NCBI RefSeq assembly: GCF_050434925.1
Contig: NZ_JBNDJK010000001.1
Location: forward strand, 4,216,001 to 4,280,000
From: Inquilinus ginsengisoli_B
Lineage (GTDB): Bacteria; Pseudomonadota; Alphaproteobacteria; DSM-16000; Inquilinaceae
DNA length: 64,000 nt
Direction of reading: 5' to 3'
The translations under genes and the position numbers were made by a program. Below are positions 15,917 to 23,363 of the stretch, one piece after another. The notes under the pieces were generated by a model. It did no database searches, had not been told where the DNA came from, and saw only the letters and a program-made list of their open reading frames with translations. Positions within the stretch are counted from its first letter, which is position 1. Each line of letters opens with the position of its first letter.

Positions 15917-16677
15917 CCATCGCGACACATAACGTGCGCTGGGCCGCCGGCGGCCGGATGATCGTCGACGGCGTGACGCTGCAGGCGGCGCCCGGCCGGA
16001 TGCTGGGCCTGCTGGGCCCGAACGGGGCCGGCAAGTCGACCCTGCTGCGCCTGATCTGCCGGCTGCGGCGGGTCGAGAGCGGGGTAATCACGCTCGGAGG
16101 TGCGGACATAGCGGACCTGCCCCGCGCTGCCATCGCCCGCCGCGTCGCGCTGGTCGAGCAGCAGGCGGCGACCGACATGCAGGTGTCGGTGCTCGACGTC
16201 GTGCGGCTCGGCCGCACCCCGCATCGCGGCCCGCTGTCGCCCTGGGGCGACCGCGACGACGCTGCGGTGGAGGAGGCGCTGCGCCGGGTCGGGCTGGAGG
16301 GCAAGCGCGGCCAGTCCTGGCACACCCTGTCGGGCGGCGAGCGGCAGCGGGTGCAGATCGCCCGCGCCCTGGCCCAGACGCCGACCGAGCTCTTGCTGGA
16401 CGAGCCGACCAACCATCTCGACGTGCAGCATCAGCTCGAGATCCTGGCGCTGGTCGGAAGGCTGCCGGCGACCAGCATCGTCGCCCTGCACGACCTCAAC
16501 CTGGCCGCCATGTTCTGCGACGCCGTGGCGCTGCTGCGCGAGGGGCGGGTGGTCTGTGCCGGCGCGCCGGAGGAGATCCTGACCGAGGCGCGGATCCGCG
16601 AGGTGTTCGGCGTGCGGGCCCATGTCGAGCGGTCGCCGCATCACGGCCGGCCGCATATCCACTACCTCCCGGGCTAG
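15913..16677 (+). CDS. btuD: Corrinoid ABC transporter ATPase
   Basis: ATP-binding subunit of 254 residues that drives corrinoid import from the cytoplasmic side. It shows Walker A GPNGAGKST at residues 35-43, the signature LSGGERQR starting at residue 139, Walker B LLLDEPTNHLD followed by the H-loop in IVALHDLNLA. The ATG at 15913 overlaps the btuC stop. The C-terminal HGRPHIHYLPG is typical of the iron/B12 ATPase subfamily. Confidence 0.93.
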   Translation: MTIATHNVRWAAGGRMIVDGVTLQAAPGRMLGLLGPNGAGKSTLLRLICRLRRVESGVITLGGADIADLPRAAIARRVALVEQQAATDMQVSVLDVVRLGRTPHRGPLSPWGDRDDAAVEEALRRVGLEGKRGQSWHTLSGGERQRVQIARALAQTPTELLLDEPTNHLDVQHQLEILALVGRLPATSIVALHDLNLAAMFCDAVALLREGRVVCAGAPEEILTEARIREVFGVRAHVERSPHHGRPHIHYLPG

Positions 16678-16823
16678 CGGAAACCGGCTTCGGGCTTGAC
16701 ATCCGGGCCGGAATGGCGTTTTTCACCGCTTCCATTCCTGGGAACGTGGGTCCGGCGCATGAGCCGGCGCCCCGCCTTGTCTTTGGCAGGGCCTACCGGG
16801 ACAACATGAGAGGGATCGAGCGC

Positions 16824-17438
16824 GTGAGCAAGCGCCTGAATTCGAAGCACAAGATCGACCGCCGCCTCGGCGTCAACCTCTGGGGCCGTCCGAAGAGCCC
16901 GCTGAACAACCGCGATTACCGCCCGGGCCAGCACGGCCAGCGGCGCACGAAGCCGACCGATTTCGGCACGCAGCTGATGTCCAAGCAGAAGCTGAAGGGC
17001 TACTACGGCAACATCGGCGAGAAGCAGTTCCGCCGTCTGTTCGACGAGGCTGTGCGCCGCAAGGGCGACACCGGCGAGAACCTGATCGGCCTGCTGGAGC
17101 GCCGCCTGGACACTGTCGTCTACCGGATGAAGTTCGTCCCGACCGTGTTCGCCGCCCGCCAGATCGTCAACCACGGCCATGTCCTGGTCAACGGCAAGCG
17201 CCTCAACATCGCCTCCTACCAGGTCAAGGACGGCGACGTGATCGAGATCAAGCAGAAGTCGCGTGAGCTGCCGGTGATCCTCGGCGCCATCTCGTCCTCC
17301 GAGCGCGACGTGCCGGACTACATCGAGGTCGACCACGGCACCTTCAAGGGCAAGCTGGTGCGCACCCCGGCCCTGGCCGACGTGCCGTACCCGGTCCAGA
17401 TGGAGCCGAGCCTGGTGGTCGAGTTCTACAGCCGCTGA
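16824..17438 (+). CDS. rpsD: 30S ribosomal protein S4
   Basis: Primary binding protein of 16S rRNA in assembly of the 30S subunit, 204 residues, full length. The GTG at 16824 gives the standard N-terminus MSKRLNSKHKIDRRLGVNLW; the in-frame ATGs upstream are not homologous. NNRDYRPGQHGQRR and the S4 domain (LERRLDTVVYRM ... HGHVLVNGKRLN) are present. This is a stand-alone copy, as is usual in alphaproteobacteria, rather than part of the alpha operon. A TTGACA at 16696-16701 may be its -35, but the matching -10 is weak. A strong terminator follows. Confidence 0.97.
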   Translation: MSKRLNSKHKIDRRLGVNLWGRPKSPLNNRDYRPGQHGQRRTKPTDFGTQLMSKQKLKGYYGNIGEKQFRRLFDEAVRRKGDTGENLIGLLERRLDTVVYRMKFVPTVFAARQIVNHGHVLVNGKRLNIASYQVKDGDVIEIKQKSRELPVILGAISSSERDVPDYIEVDHGTFKGKLVRTPALADVPYPVQMEPSLVVEFYSR

Positions 17439-17460
17439 CCTGAGCCGGCTGTCCAACGAG

Positions 17461-17488
17461 AAAAGGGGCGCCTCCGGGCGCCCCTTTT
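17461..17488. terminator. Bidirectional terminator between rpsD and rarD
   Basis: A perfect 12-bp stem, AAAAGGGGCGCC at 17461-17472 and GGCGCCCCTTTT at 17477-17488 with loop TCCG, gives a T-run on both strands. It serves rpsD from the left and rarD from the right. Confidence 0.9.
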
Positions 17489-17492
17489 GTTA

Positions 17493-18428
17493 TCAGCCGA
17501 CGCCGTGCCGCGGGGCCACCGGCAGTCGCGCGCGCCGGGTTGCGTCGAAGGTGAACAGGGCCAGCCCGGCCCAGATGAACGCGAAGGTCACCAGCGTTGC
17601 CGGCCGCAGCGGCTCCTCGAACACCAGCGTGGCCAGCACCAGGTTGATGCTCGGCGCCAGGTATTGCAGCAGCCCGATGGTCGACAGCGGCAGGTGCCGC
17701 GCCCCGATCATGTACAGGACGATCGGCAGGCCGGTGATCAGGCCGGAGGCCATGATCGCCAGCGACATCGCCCAGCCCTCGCCGCCGGCCGCCACCGGGC
17801 CGAAGGCGCCGGCGCCCTGGCTCCACAGCCACAGCAGATAGGCCAGGCAGGCCGGCAGCAGGAAGCCGGTCTCGACCATCAGCCCGACGAAGGGGTCGAT
17901 CTTCTCGCGCTTGCGGATCAGGCCGTAGAAGCCCCAGGTCGAGGCCAGGACCAGGGCGATCCACGGGATCTCGCCGGCGCCGATCACCGAGACCACGACG
18001 CCGGCCGCGGCCAGCACGACGGCCACGACCTGCAGCCGGCCCAGCCGCTCGCCCAGGAAGGCGACGCCGAGCAGGACGTTGATCAGCGGGCTCAGGTAAT
18101 AGCCGAGCGCCGACTGCACCAGATAGCCGTTCAGCACCGCCCAGATGAAGACGCTCCAGTTGACGGTGACCAGCGTCGTGGTGGCGCAATAGGTCAGGAA
18201 GCGGCGGCGGCTGCGCAGCACGTCGCCGATCTCGCGCAGCCGTCCCAGGGCCAGCAGCAGCAGGCCCAGCATGACCACGCTCCACAGGATGCGGTGCGCC
18301 ACGATCTGCCAGGGGCCGATATGCTCCACCGCCTTGAAGTAGAGCGGCGCGAAGCCCCAGATCAGGAAGGCGCCGAGCGCGGCGCCGGCCCCGAAGCCGG
18401 CGCGGCTGCGGTTGGATTGGGCGTCCAT
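17493..18428 (-). CDS. rarD: EamA-family transporter RarD
   Basis: Membrane protein of 311 residues with about ten hydrophobic helices, built as two EamA repeats. The RarD signature is clear: GAFLIWGFAPLYFKAVEHI, IVAHRILWS and TLVTVNWSVFIWAVLNGYLV. RarD is associated with chloramphenicol sensitivity, but its substrate is unknown. The ATG at 18428 lies 11 bases after the stop of the MFS gene read in the same direction, so the two are likely co-transcribed. Confidence 0.92.
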   Translation of the reverse strand: MDAQSNRSRAGFGAGAALGAFLIWGFAPLYFKAVEHIGPWQIVAHRILWSVVMLGLLLLALGRLREIGDVLRSRRRFLTYCATTTLVTVNWSVFIWAVLNGYLVQSALGYYLSPLINVLLGVAFLGERLGRLQVVAVVLAAAGVVVSVIGAGEIPWIALVLASTWGFYGLIRKREKIDPFVGLMVETGFLLPACLAYLLWLWSQGAGAFGPVAAGGEGWAMSLAIMASGLITGLPIVLYMIGARHLPLSTIGLLQYLAPSINLVLATLVFEEPLRPATLVTFAFIWAGLALFTFDATRRARLPVAPRHGVG

Positions 18429-18439
18429 GAGCGTCCCGC

Positions 18440-19750
18440 TCAGCCGGTCACGGTCCGGGCCCGGACCAGCTGGTCGCGGCCGGCGCCGAGGCCGGCCAGG
18501 GCCGCGACGGTGCCGATCGCCAGGATCAGCAGCCCGGCCGCGGCCCAGCCGCCGGTCCAGTCGTGCAGCAGCCCGATCAGCAGCGGCCCGCCGGAGGCCA
18601 GGGTGTAGCCGACGCCCTGCGACATCGAGGACAGATGGGCCGCGACATGGGCGTCCGGCGTGCGCAGCACCACCAGGGTCAGCGCCACGGCGAAGGCGGC
18701 GCCCTGGCCGATGCCGAGCAGCACGATCCACAGCCAGACCGTGCCCAGGGGCGCGAAGATGCAGCCCAGGAACCCGGCGAGCGAGAACGCCATGCACAGC
18801 ACCGCCGCGAGCTTCTGGTCGCGGCCGCGGGTCGCCAGCGACGGCGCCACCAGCGCGGCGGCGACCTGGACCATGATCGAGACCGAGACCATGATCCCGG
18901 CGGCCACGCCGTCGACGCCGCGGTCGCGCAGGATCGGGGCCAGCCAGCCGAAGACGCTGTAGGCCAGCGACGATTGCAGCCCCATGAACAGCGTCACCTG
19001 CCAGGCCAGCGGGTCGTTCCACAGGCCGCGGACGGTGAAGCCGGCACGGGCGGCGGCGCCCTGGCGGGGCGGGATCTGGGTCAGCCAGACCAGCGCGGCG
19101 ATGACCGCCGGGATGGCCCAGAAGGCCAGGGCCGCGGCCCAGGACCCGTCGGCGGCCCGGGCGAGCGGCAGGGTGCTGCCGGCGGCGACCGCGGCGCCGG
19201 CGCACAGCGCCATGGTGTAGACCCCGGTCATCAGCGCGGCCTTGTCCGGGAAGTCGCGCTTGACGATCCCCGGCAGCAGCACGTTGGTGACGCCGATGCC
19301 GGCGCCGGCCAGGACGGCGCCCAGCAGCAGGGCAGGGGTCGTGCCCAGGCCGCGCAGCGCGGTGCCGGCCGCCAGCACCAGCAGCAGCGCCAGGATCGCG
19401 CGCTCGGTGCCCAGCCGCCGGCTGATCCGTGGCGCCAGCACGCCGAACAGGCCGAGGCAGACCACCGGCGCCGTGGTCAGCAGGCTGGCCGTTCCGGCGG
19501 AGATGCCGGTGTCGGCGATGATCTCCTTCAGCACCGGGCCCAGGCTCGACAGCGCCGGACGCAGGTTCAGCGCGATCAGCACCAGGCTGATGACCAGCAG
19601 CCACCCGGCCTTGAGCGGCGACGCCGGCGCCGGGATGTCGTCGACCTCGGCGTCGATCAGCAGCTCGTCGGCCAAGCCATGGGGGGCCAAGCCATGGGGG
19701 GCAGAGGGCACGGCCCGGGCTTTCCGATCCTGCTCGGCAGTCGACACCAC
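18440..19750 (-). CDS. MFS transporter, CynX/NimT family
   Basis: Major-facilitator permease of 436 residues with twelve predicted helices. The opening helix LVISLVLIALNLRPALSSLG and the loop RISRRLGTERAIL are characteristic of the CynX/NimT (cyanate/nitroimidazole) family. The GTG at 19750 has AGGAGG 6 bases upstream. The cytoplasmic N-terminus contains a duplicated APHGL segment coded by a 15-bp direct repeat at 19671-19700. Substrate cannot be inferred. It is divergent from the large STAND regulator. Confidence 0.88.
   Translation of the reverse strand: MVSTAEQDRKARAVPSAPHGLAPHGLADELLIDAEVDDIPAPASPLKAGWLLVISLVLIALNLRPALSSLGPVLKEIIADTGISAGTASLLTTAPVVCLGLFGVLAPRISRRLGTERAILALLLVLAAGTALRGLGTTPALLLGAVLAGAGIGVTNVLLPGIVKRDFPDKAALMTGVYTMALCAGAAVAAGSTLPLARAADGSWAAALAFWAIPAVIAALVWLTQIPPRQGAAARAGFTVRGLWNDPLAWQVTLFMGLQSSLAYSVFGWLAPILRDRGVDGVAAGIMVSVSIMVQVAAALVAPSLATRGRDQKLAAVLCMAFSLAGFLGCIFAPLGTVWLWIVLLGIGQGAAFAVALTLVVLRTPDAHVAAHLSSMSQGVGYTLASGGPLLIGLLHDWTGGWAAAGLLILAIGTVAALAGLGAGRDQLVRARTVTG
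19671..19700. repeat. 15-bp tandem repeat inside the MFS gene
   Basis: GCCAAGCCATGGGGG occurs twice head to tail at 19671-19685 and 19686-19700. It duplicates five residues in the cytoplasmic tail without breaking the frame, and could vary in copy number by slippage. Confidence 0.8.
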
Positions 19751-19851
19751 GGGCTACCTCCTGGCCACGAAACGATATTCGCCCCGGCGGATCGCGGGGC
19801 GGTTGGCCGCCATTCTGGACCGGAGTGGGGGCTCGTCGCCTGTCCCTCCTC

Positions 19852-19899
19852 GTCATGCCAGGGTCCAGGGCTCGGCATGGCCGTGCCGGGGCAGATGAC
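19852..19899. repeat. Short degenerate copy of the intergenic palindrome
   Basis: A 48-bp stretch bounded by GTCAT and ATGAC with GGGTCCAGGG and GGCATGGCCGTGCC inside, resembling a shortened form of the elements at 6035 and 33998. It lies between the MFS gene and the divergent regulator. Confidence 0.4.
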
Positions 19900-19961
19900 G
19901 CGCAGAAGCCTGTCAATCATCAGACGTGGGTCTGGTAGACTGCCGTCCCGGGAGTGGGGCC

Positions 19962-22900
19962 ATGGTGGTGTCGCCGATTGCCGTAAAGCTGATCACGCCG
20001 CGGCCGGGCCACATCGTCCGGCGGCCGCGCATTCTCGATGCCATCGACCGGGGCCTGCGCGAGGGCTGCTGCTGGGTGGCCGCGCCGGCGGGCTACGGCA
20101 AGAGCACGGCTGCCGTCGACTATCTCCGCAACCGCCGCGACCCGCATCTGTGGTACCGGGTCGACGAGGGCGACGACGACATCGCCAGCTTCTTCCATTT
20201 CCTCGGCCGGACCCTGCCTGCCGGCCGGGCTCGCCGCCTGCCGGTGTTCGGTCCGGAATACGCCGAACAGCCCGAAGCCTTCGCCCGCCGCTTCTTCCGG
20301 GCCTTCTTTGCCCTACTGAAGCCCGGCACCGTGCTGGTGCTCGACGACCTGCACCGGGCCGAGACGGCGCGCTTCCGCGGCACGCTCGACATCCTGCTTC
20401 AGGAGCGCCCGCGGCAGCTGCGTTGCCTGTGCCTGGCCCGCACCCTGCCGCCGGCGGAGCTGGCGGGGCTTCGGCACCGCGGCGCCATCGCGGTGATCGA
20501 CCACGCCGATCTCGCCTTCTCGGACGAGGAAGCGCGGGAGTTGGTGACGGCCCATATGCTGCGCGCCGCCTCGGCGATCGATGTCGGGGCTGCCCGGGGC
20601 TGGGCGGCCGGGCTGGTGCTGCTGGCGGAATCCGGCATCGCCGTCGATGCCGGCCCGGCAGCGAGGCCGGCCCTCGGCGGCGAAGACGCGATGTTCGACG
20701 TGCTGGGGACGCAGCTCTTCGACACCTTGCCGGCGGTCGAGCAGGACATGCTGCTGAAGCTGAACCTGCTGCCGGCGATCACCGCCGAACTGGCGACGGC
20801 CATGGTTGGGTCGGACCGGGCCCGCGCGGTGCTCGAGCGGCTGCACCGGCGGCAGCTCCTGGTCGCGCGCGCCGAGGCGGCCCAGCCGGTGTTCACCCTG
20901 CACGACCTGCTGCGCGGCTTCCTGAGCGACCGCTTCGCCCGGCATTTCGCGGCGGAGGAACAGGTGCGGCTGCGGGTCCGGGCCGCGACGGTCCTCAGCG
21001 AGGCCGGCCGGGTCGACGACGCCATCGATCTCGCCCTGCAGGTCCGGGCCTGGGGGCTGGCGGGCCGGCTGATGGCCGATCATGCCGAGGCGGTTCTGGC
21101 GCAAGGCCGTCGCGCCACCTTCGTCGATTGGTGCGCGCAGCTGCCCGAAGACGCATTCGACGGCTGGCTGTGCTACTGGGCGGGCGTCGCCGCGATGCCG
21201 GACGACAGCGCAGCGGAGGCGTGGCTGTCGCGGGCCTGGGCCGCCTTCGAGCATGACGGCGATGCGCGCGGCCGCTGCCTGGCCGTGGCCCGCGCCGTCC
21301 TGGTCAAGACCGACAGCTGGCGCACGCATCAGGGGCTGGCCGACTGGACCCGGCGCGCCTTCGCGCTCCTGGACCAGGGGCTGCCGGAGCTGCCGGCGGA
21401 CGAGCACCTCCTGGTCCGGGTCGGGCTGCTGCGAGCCTGCGTCTACGCCGACGACTACCGCCGCGGCATGGAGGCCGCGAGCCGGCTGGCGGAGCAGCTG
21501 GTTGCAAGGCTGGCGACGCCCCATGCCGGCGATGCGCCGGCGTCGCGTGTGCATGCCAGCCAGATCCTGATCTCCTATTCCGGCTCGACCGGCAACGCGG
21601 CGCTGTTCGAGACCGCCGTCGACAGCGTCGCGGAGGAGCTACACGACCCCGGCGTCTCCCCCTGGGTGCTCGGCCTCTGGCTGGTCGATTTCGGTGCGGT
21701 CAGGGGGCGCTACTTCTTCCCCTATGCGCGGCGCGGCTTTCCCTATGCCGAGGCGGAGCAGGCGCTGCGTGCGGCCATCGCCATCGGCGAGCGGGAGGCG
21801 CTGCGCGGGGTCGAGTTCGGCGCGCTGTATCATCTGCAACTGCAGATGAAGCTGCGCAACGAGTGGGAGGAGTTCGCCGGGCTGGTCGACCGCCTGGCGG
21901 AGATCGCGGATAGCCGCTTCACCACCCAGGTCGCCGTGGTGGCGGACTGCCAGGCCGCGTTGCACACCCGGCAGGGCAACCTTCCCGAGGCGTACCGGGC
22001 CTGCGACCGCTTCATGGCCGCGATCGAGGCGGCGAACGAGCCGCCGATCGAGCGCTGGCCGCATTTCATCACCCTGTTCCAGCTCCTGCTGGCGGACCGC
22101 AAGCCGGCGCAGGCGGCCGAATTCCTGGAGGCACGGCTGCCCCTGTTCGACGGGGCGGTGCTGCGCCGCACCCAGGCCGGCGTGCGGATCGCCCGGGCCC
22201 TGGAGGCGAAATGGGCGGGAGACGCGGAGTATCCCGACCGGCTCGGGGCGGCGGTCGAGGCTGTGCGCGAGACCGGTTGGGTGGCGATCCTGACCAACCT
22301 GCCGCTGCTGCTGGCGGAGCTCTGCGCCGACGCGATCGATGGCGGCATCGGGACGGAATTCTGCCGCGCGCTGATCGGGCAACGCCGGCTCTCGCCGCCG
22401 CAGCGCCGTCCGGCGCGCTGGCCCTGGACGCTCGCGGTGCATGTGCTGGGCGGGTTCCGCCTCGAGCGGGACGGGGTGCCGTTGGACCCGGGGCCGAAGC
22501 CGCCGACGCGCTCGCTCGACATCCTGCAGGCCCTCGCCTTGGCGCGGGACCACAGCTGCCGCCTGGAGAAGCTGCAGGACTGGTTCTGGCCGGATGCGGA
22601 TGGCGACCGGGCCAAGGCCGCCTGCGACCAGGCGCTGCATCGCCTGCGCCGGCTGCTCGGGCGGTCCGATCTGGTGCTGCAGCGGGAGGGACGGCTGCGC
22701 CTGGCGCCGGACCGGGTCTGGGTCGATCTCGACGATTGGGAGGACCGCCTCCGGCAAGGGCTGGCGGAGGCCGGGCCGGACTCCGACCGTCTGATCCTCG
22801 ATTTTCCGGGGCCGGTGCAGCCGCGTGGGGGCGACGCCGGATGGTCGCTGCCGGCCGCCGACCGGCTGCGCGACCGGTTCCTCGACCTGGCGCTGCATCT

Positions 22901-23147
22901 TGGCCGCCGGCATGAGCAGCAGGGCGACGCCGGCCGCGCCCGGGGGCTGTATCTGCGCGCGCTCGATCTCTATCCGGGTTCGGCCCGGATCCACGAGGCG
23001 CTGATCCGCGGCCGGCTGGCCCAGGCCGACACGGCCGGGGCCCTCGACGACTATGAGCGCTATGAACGGATGCTCCGGGCGGTCCCCGGCACGGCCCCCT
23101 CCGCCGCGATCCACAGCCTGGTGAAGCCGTTGCTGCGGCCCGCTTAG
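19962..23147 (+). CDS. STAND ATPase transcriptional regulator with C-terminal SARP/BTAD module
   Basis: A 1061-residue MalT-like signal-transduction ATPase. The N-terminal NTPase has Walker A PAGYGKST (residues 42-49) and Walker B VLVLDDLHRA near residue 125. A helical TPR-like middle follows. Instead of the LuxR helix-turn-helix of MalT, the last 250 residues begin LAVHVLGGFRLERDGVPLD, an OmpR/SARP winged-helix opening, continue with ACDQALHRLRRLLGR, and end in a BTAD-type helical repeat (ARGLYLRALDLYPGSARIHE). The ATG at 19962 has GGAG 9 bases upstream; the GTG at 19926 is less likely. The RTX gene follows in the same direction and is a candidate target. Confidence 0.82.
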   Translation: MVVSPIAVKLITPRPGHIVRRPRILDAIDRGLREGCCWVAAPAGYGKSTAAVDYLRNRRDPHLWYRVDEGDDDIASFFHFLGRTLPAGRARRLPVFGPEYAEQPEAFARRFFRAFFALLKPGTVLVLDDLHRAETARFRGTLDILLQERPRQLRCLCLARTLPPAELAGLRHRGAIAVIDHADLAFSDEEARELVTAHMLRAASAIDVGAARGWAAGLVLLAESGIAVDAGPAARPALGGEDAMFDVLGTQLFDTLPAVEQDMLLKLNLLPAITAELATAMVGSDRARAVLERLHRRQLLVARAEAAQPVFTLHDLLRGFLSDRFARHFAAEEQVRLRVRAATVLSEAGRVDDAIDLALQVRAWGLAGRLMADHAEAVLAQGRRATFVDWCAQLPEDAFDGWLCYWAGVAAMPDDSAAEAWLSRAWAAFEHDGDARGRCLAVARAVLVKTDSWRTHQGLADWTRRAFALLDQGLPELPADEHLLVRVGLLRACVYADDYRRGMEAASRLAEQLVARLATPHAGDAPASRVHASQILISYSGSTGNAALFETAVDSVAEELHDPGVSPWVLGLWLVDFGAVRGRYFFPYARRGFPYAEAEQALRAAIAIGEREALRGVEFGALYHLQLQMKLRNEWEEFAGLVDRLAEIADSRFTTQVAVVADCQAALHTRQGNLPEAYRACDRFMAAIEAANEPPIERWPHFITLFQLLLADRKPAQAAEFLEARLPLFDGAVLRRTQAGVRIARALEAKWAGDAEYPDRLGAAVEAVRETGWVAILTNLPLLLAELCADAIDGGIGTEFCRALIGQRRLSPPQRRPARWPWTLAVHVLGGFRLERDGVPLDPGPKPPTRSLDILQALALARDHSCRLEKLQDWFWPDADGDRAKAACDQALHRLRRLLGRSDLVLQREGRLRLAPDRVWVDLDDWEDRLRQGLAEAGPDSDRLILDFPGPVQPRGGDAGWSLPAADRLRDRFLDLALHLGRRHEQQGDAGRARGLYLRALDLYPGSARIHEALIRGRLAQADTAGALDDYERYERMLRAVPGTAPSAAIHSLVKPLLRPA

Positions 23148-23203
23148 GCGAATCGTGGGGGAACAGAGAAGAATACACTCTCGCCTGATATCGCGCACCC
23201 TCC

Positions 23204-23221
23204 GTTCGGCTGATGCCGAAC
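23204..23221. other. Perfect inverted repeat before the RTX gene
   Basis: GTTCGGC and GCCGAAC (23204-23210 and 23215-23221) flank TGAT. It lies 57 bases after the regulator stop and about 140 bases before the RTX start, so it may be either a weak terminator or an operator. There is no T-run. Confidence 0.4.
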
Positions 23222-23363
23222 AACGGGTTTCCAAGCAAGTTTGAAGGCTCCTCTCCAGGCTCGGCGATCCGCCCGTGCGCACCCTTGTCGAATTTCGAGA
23301 AGCGCGGCGCTGCGCCGGATCCGGCCGGGAGATCGTGCGGTTTGAACGGAAGGCATAGTCACG

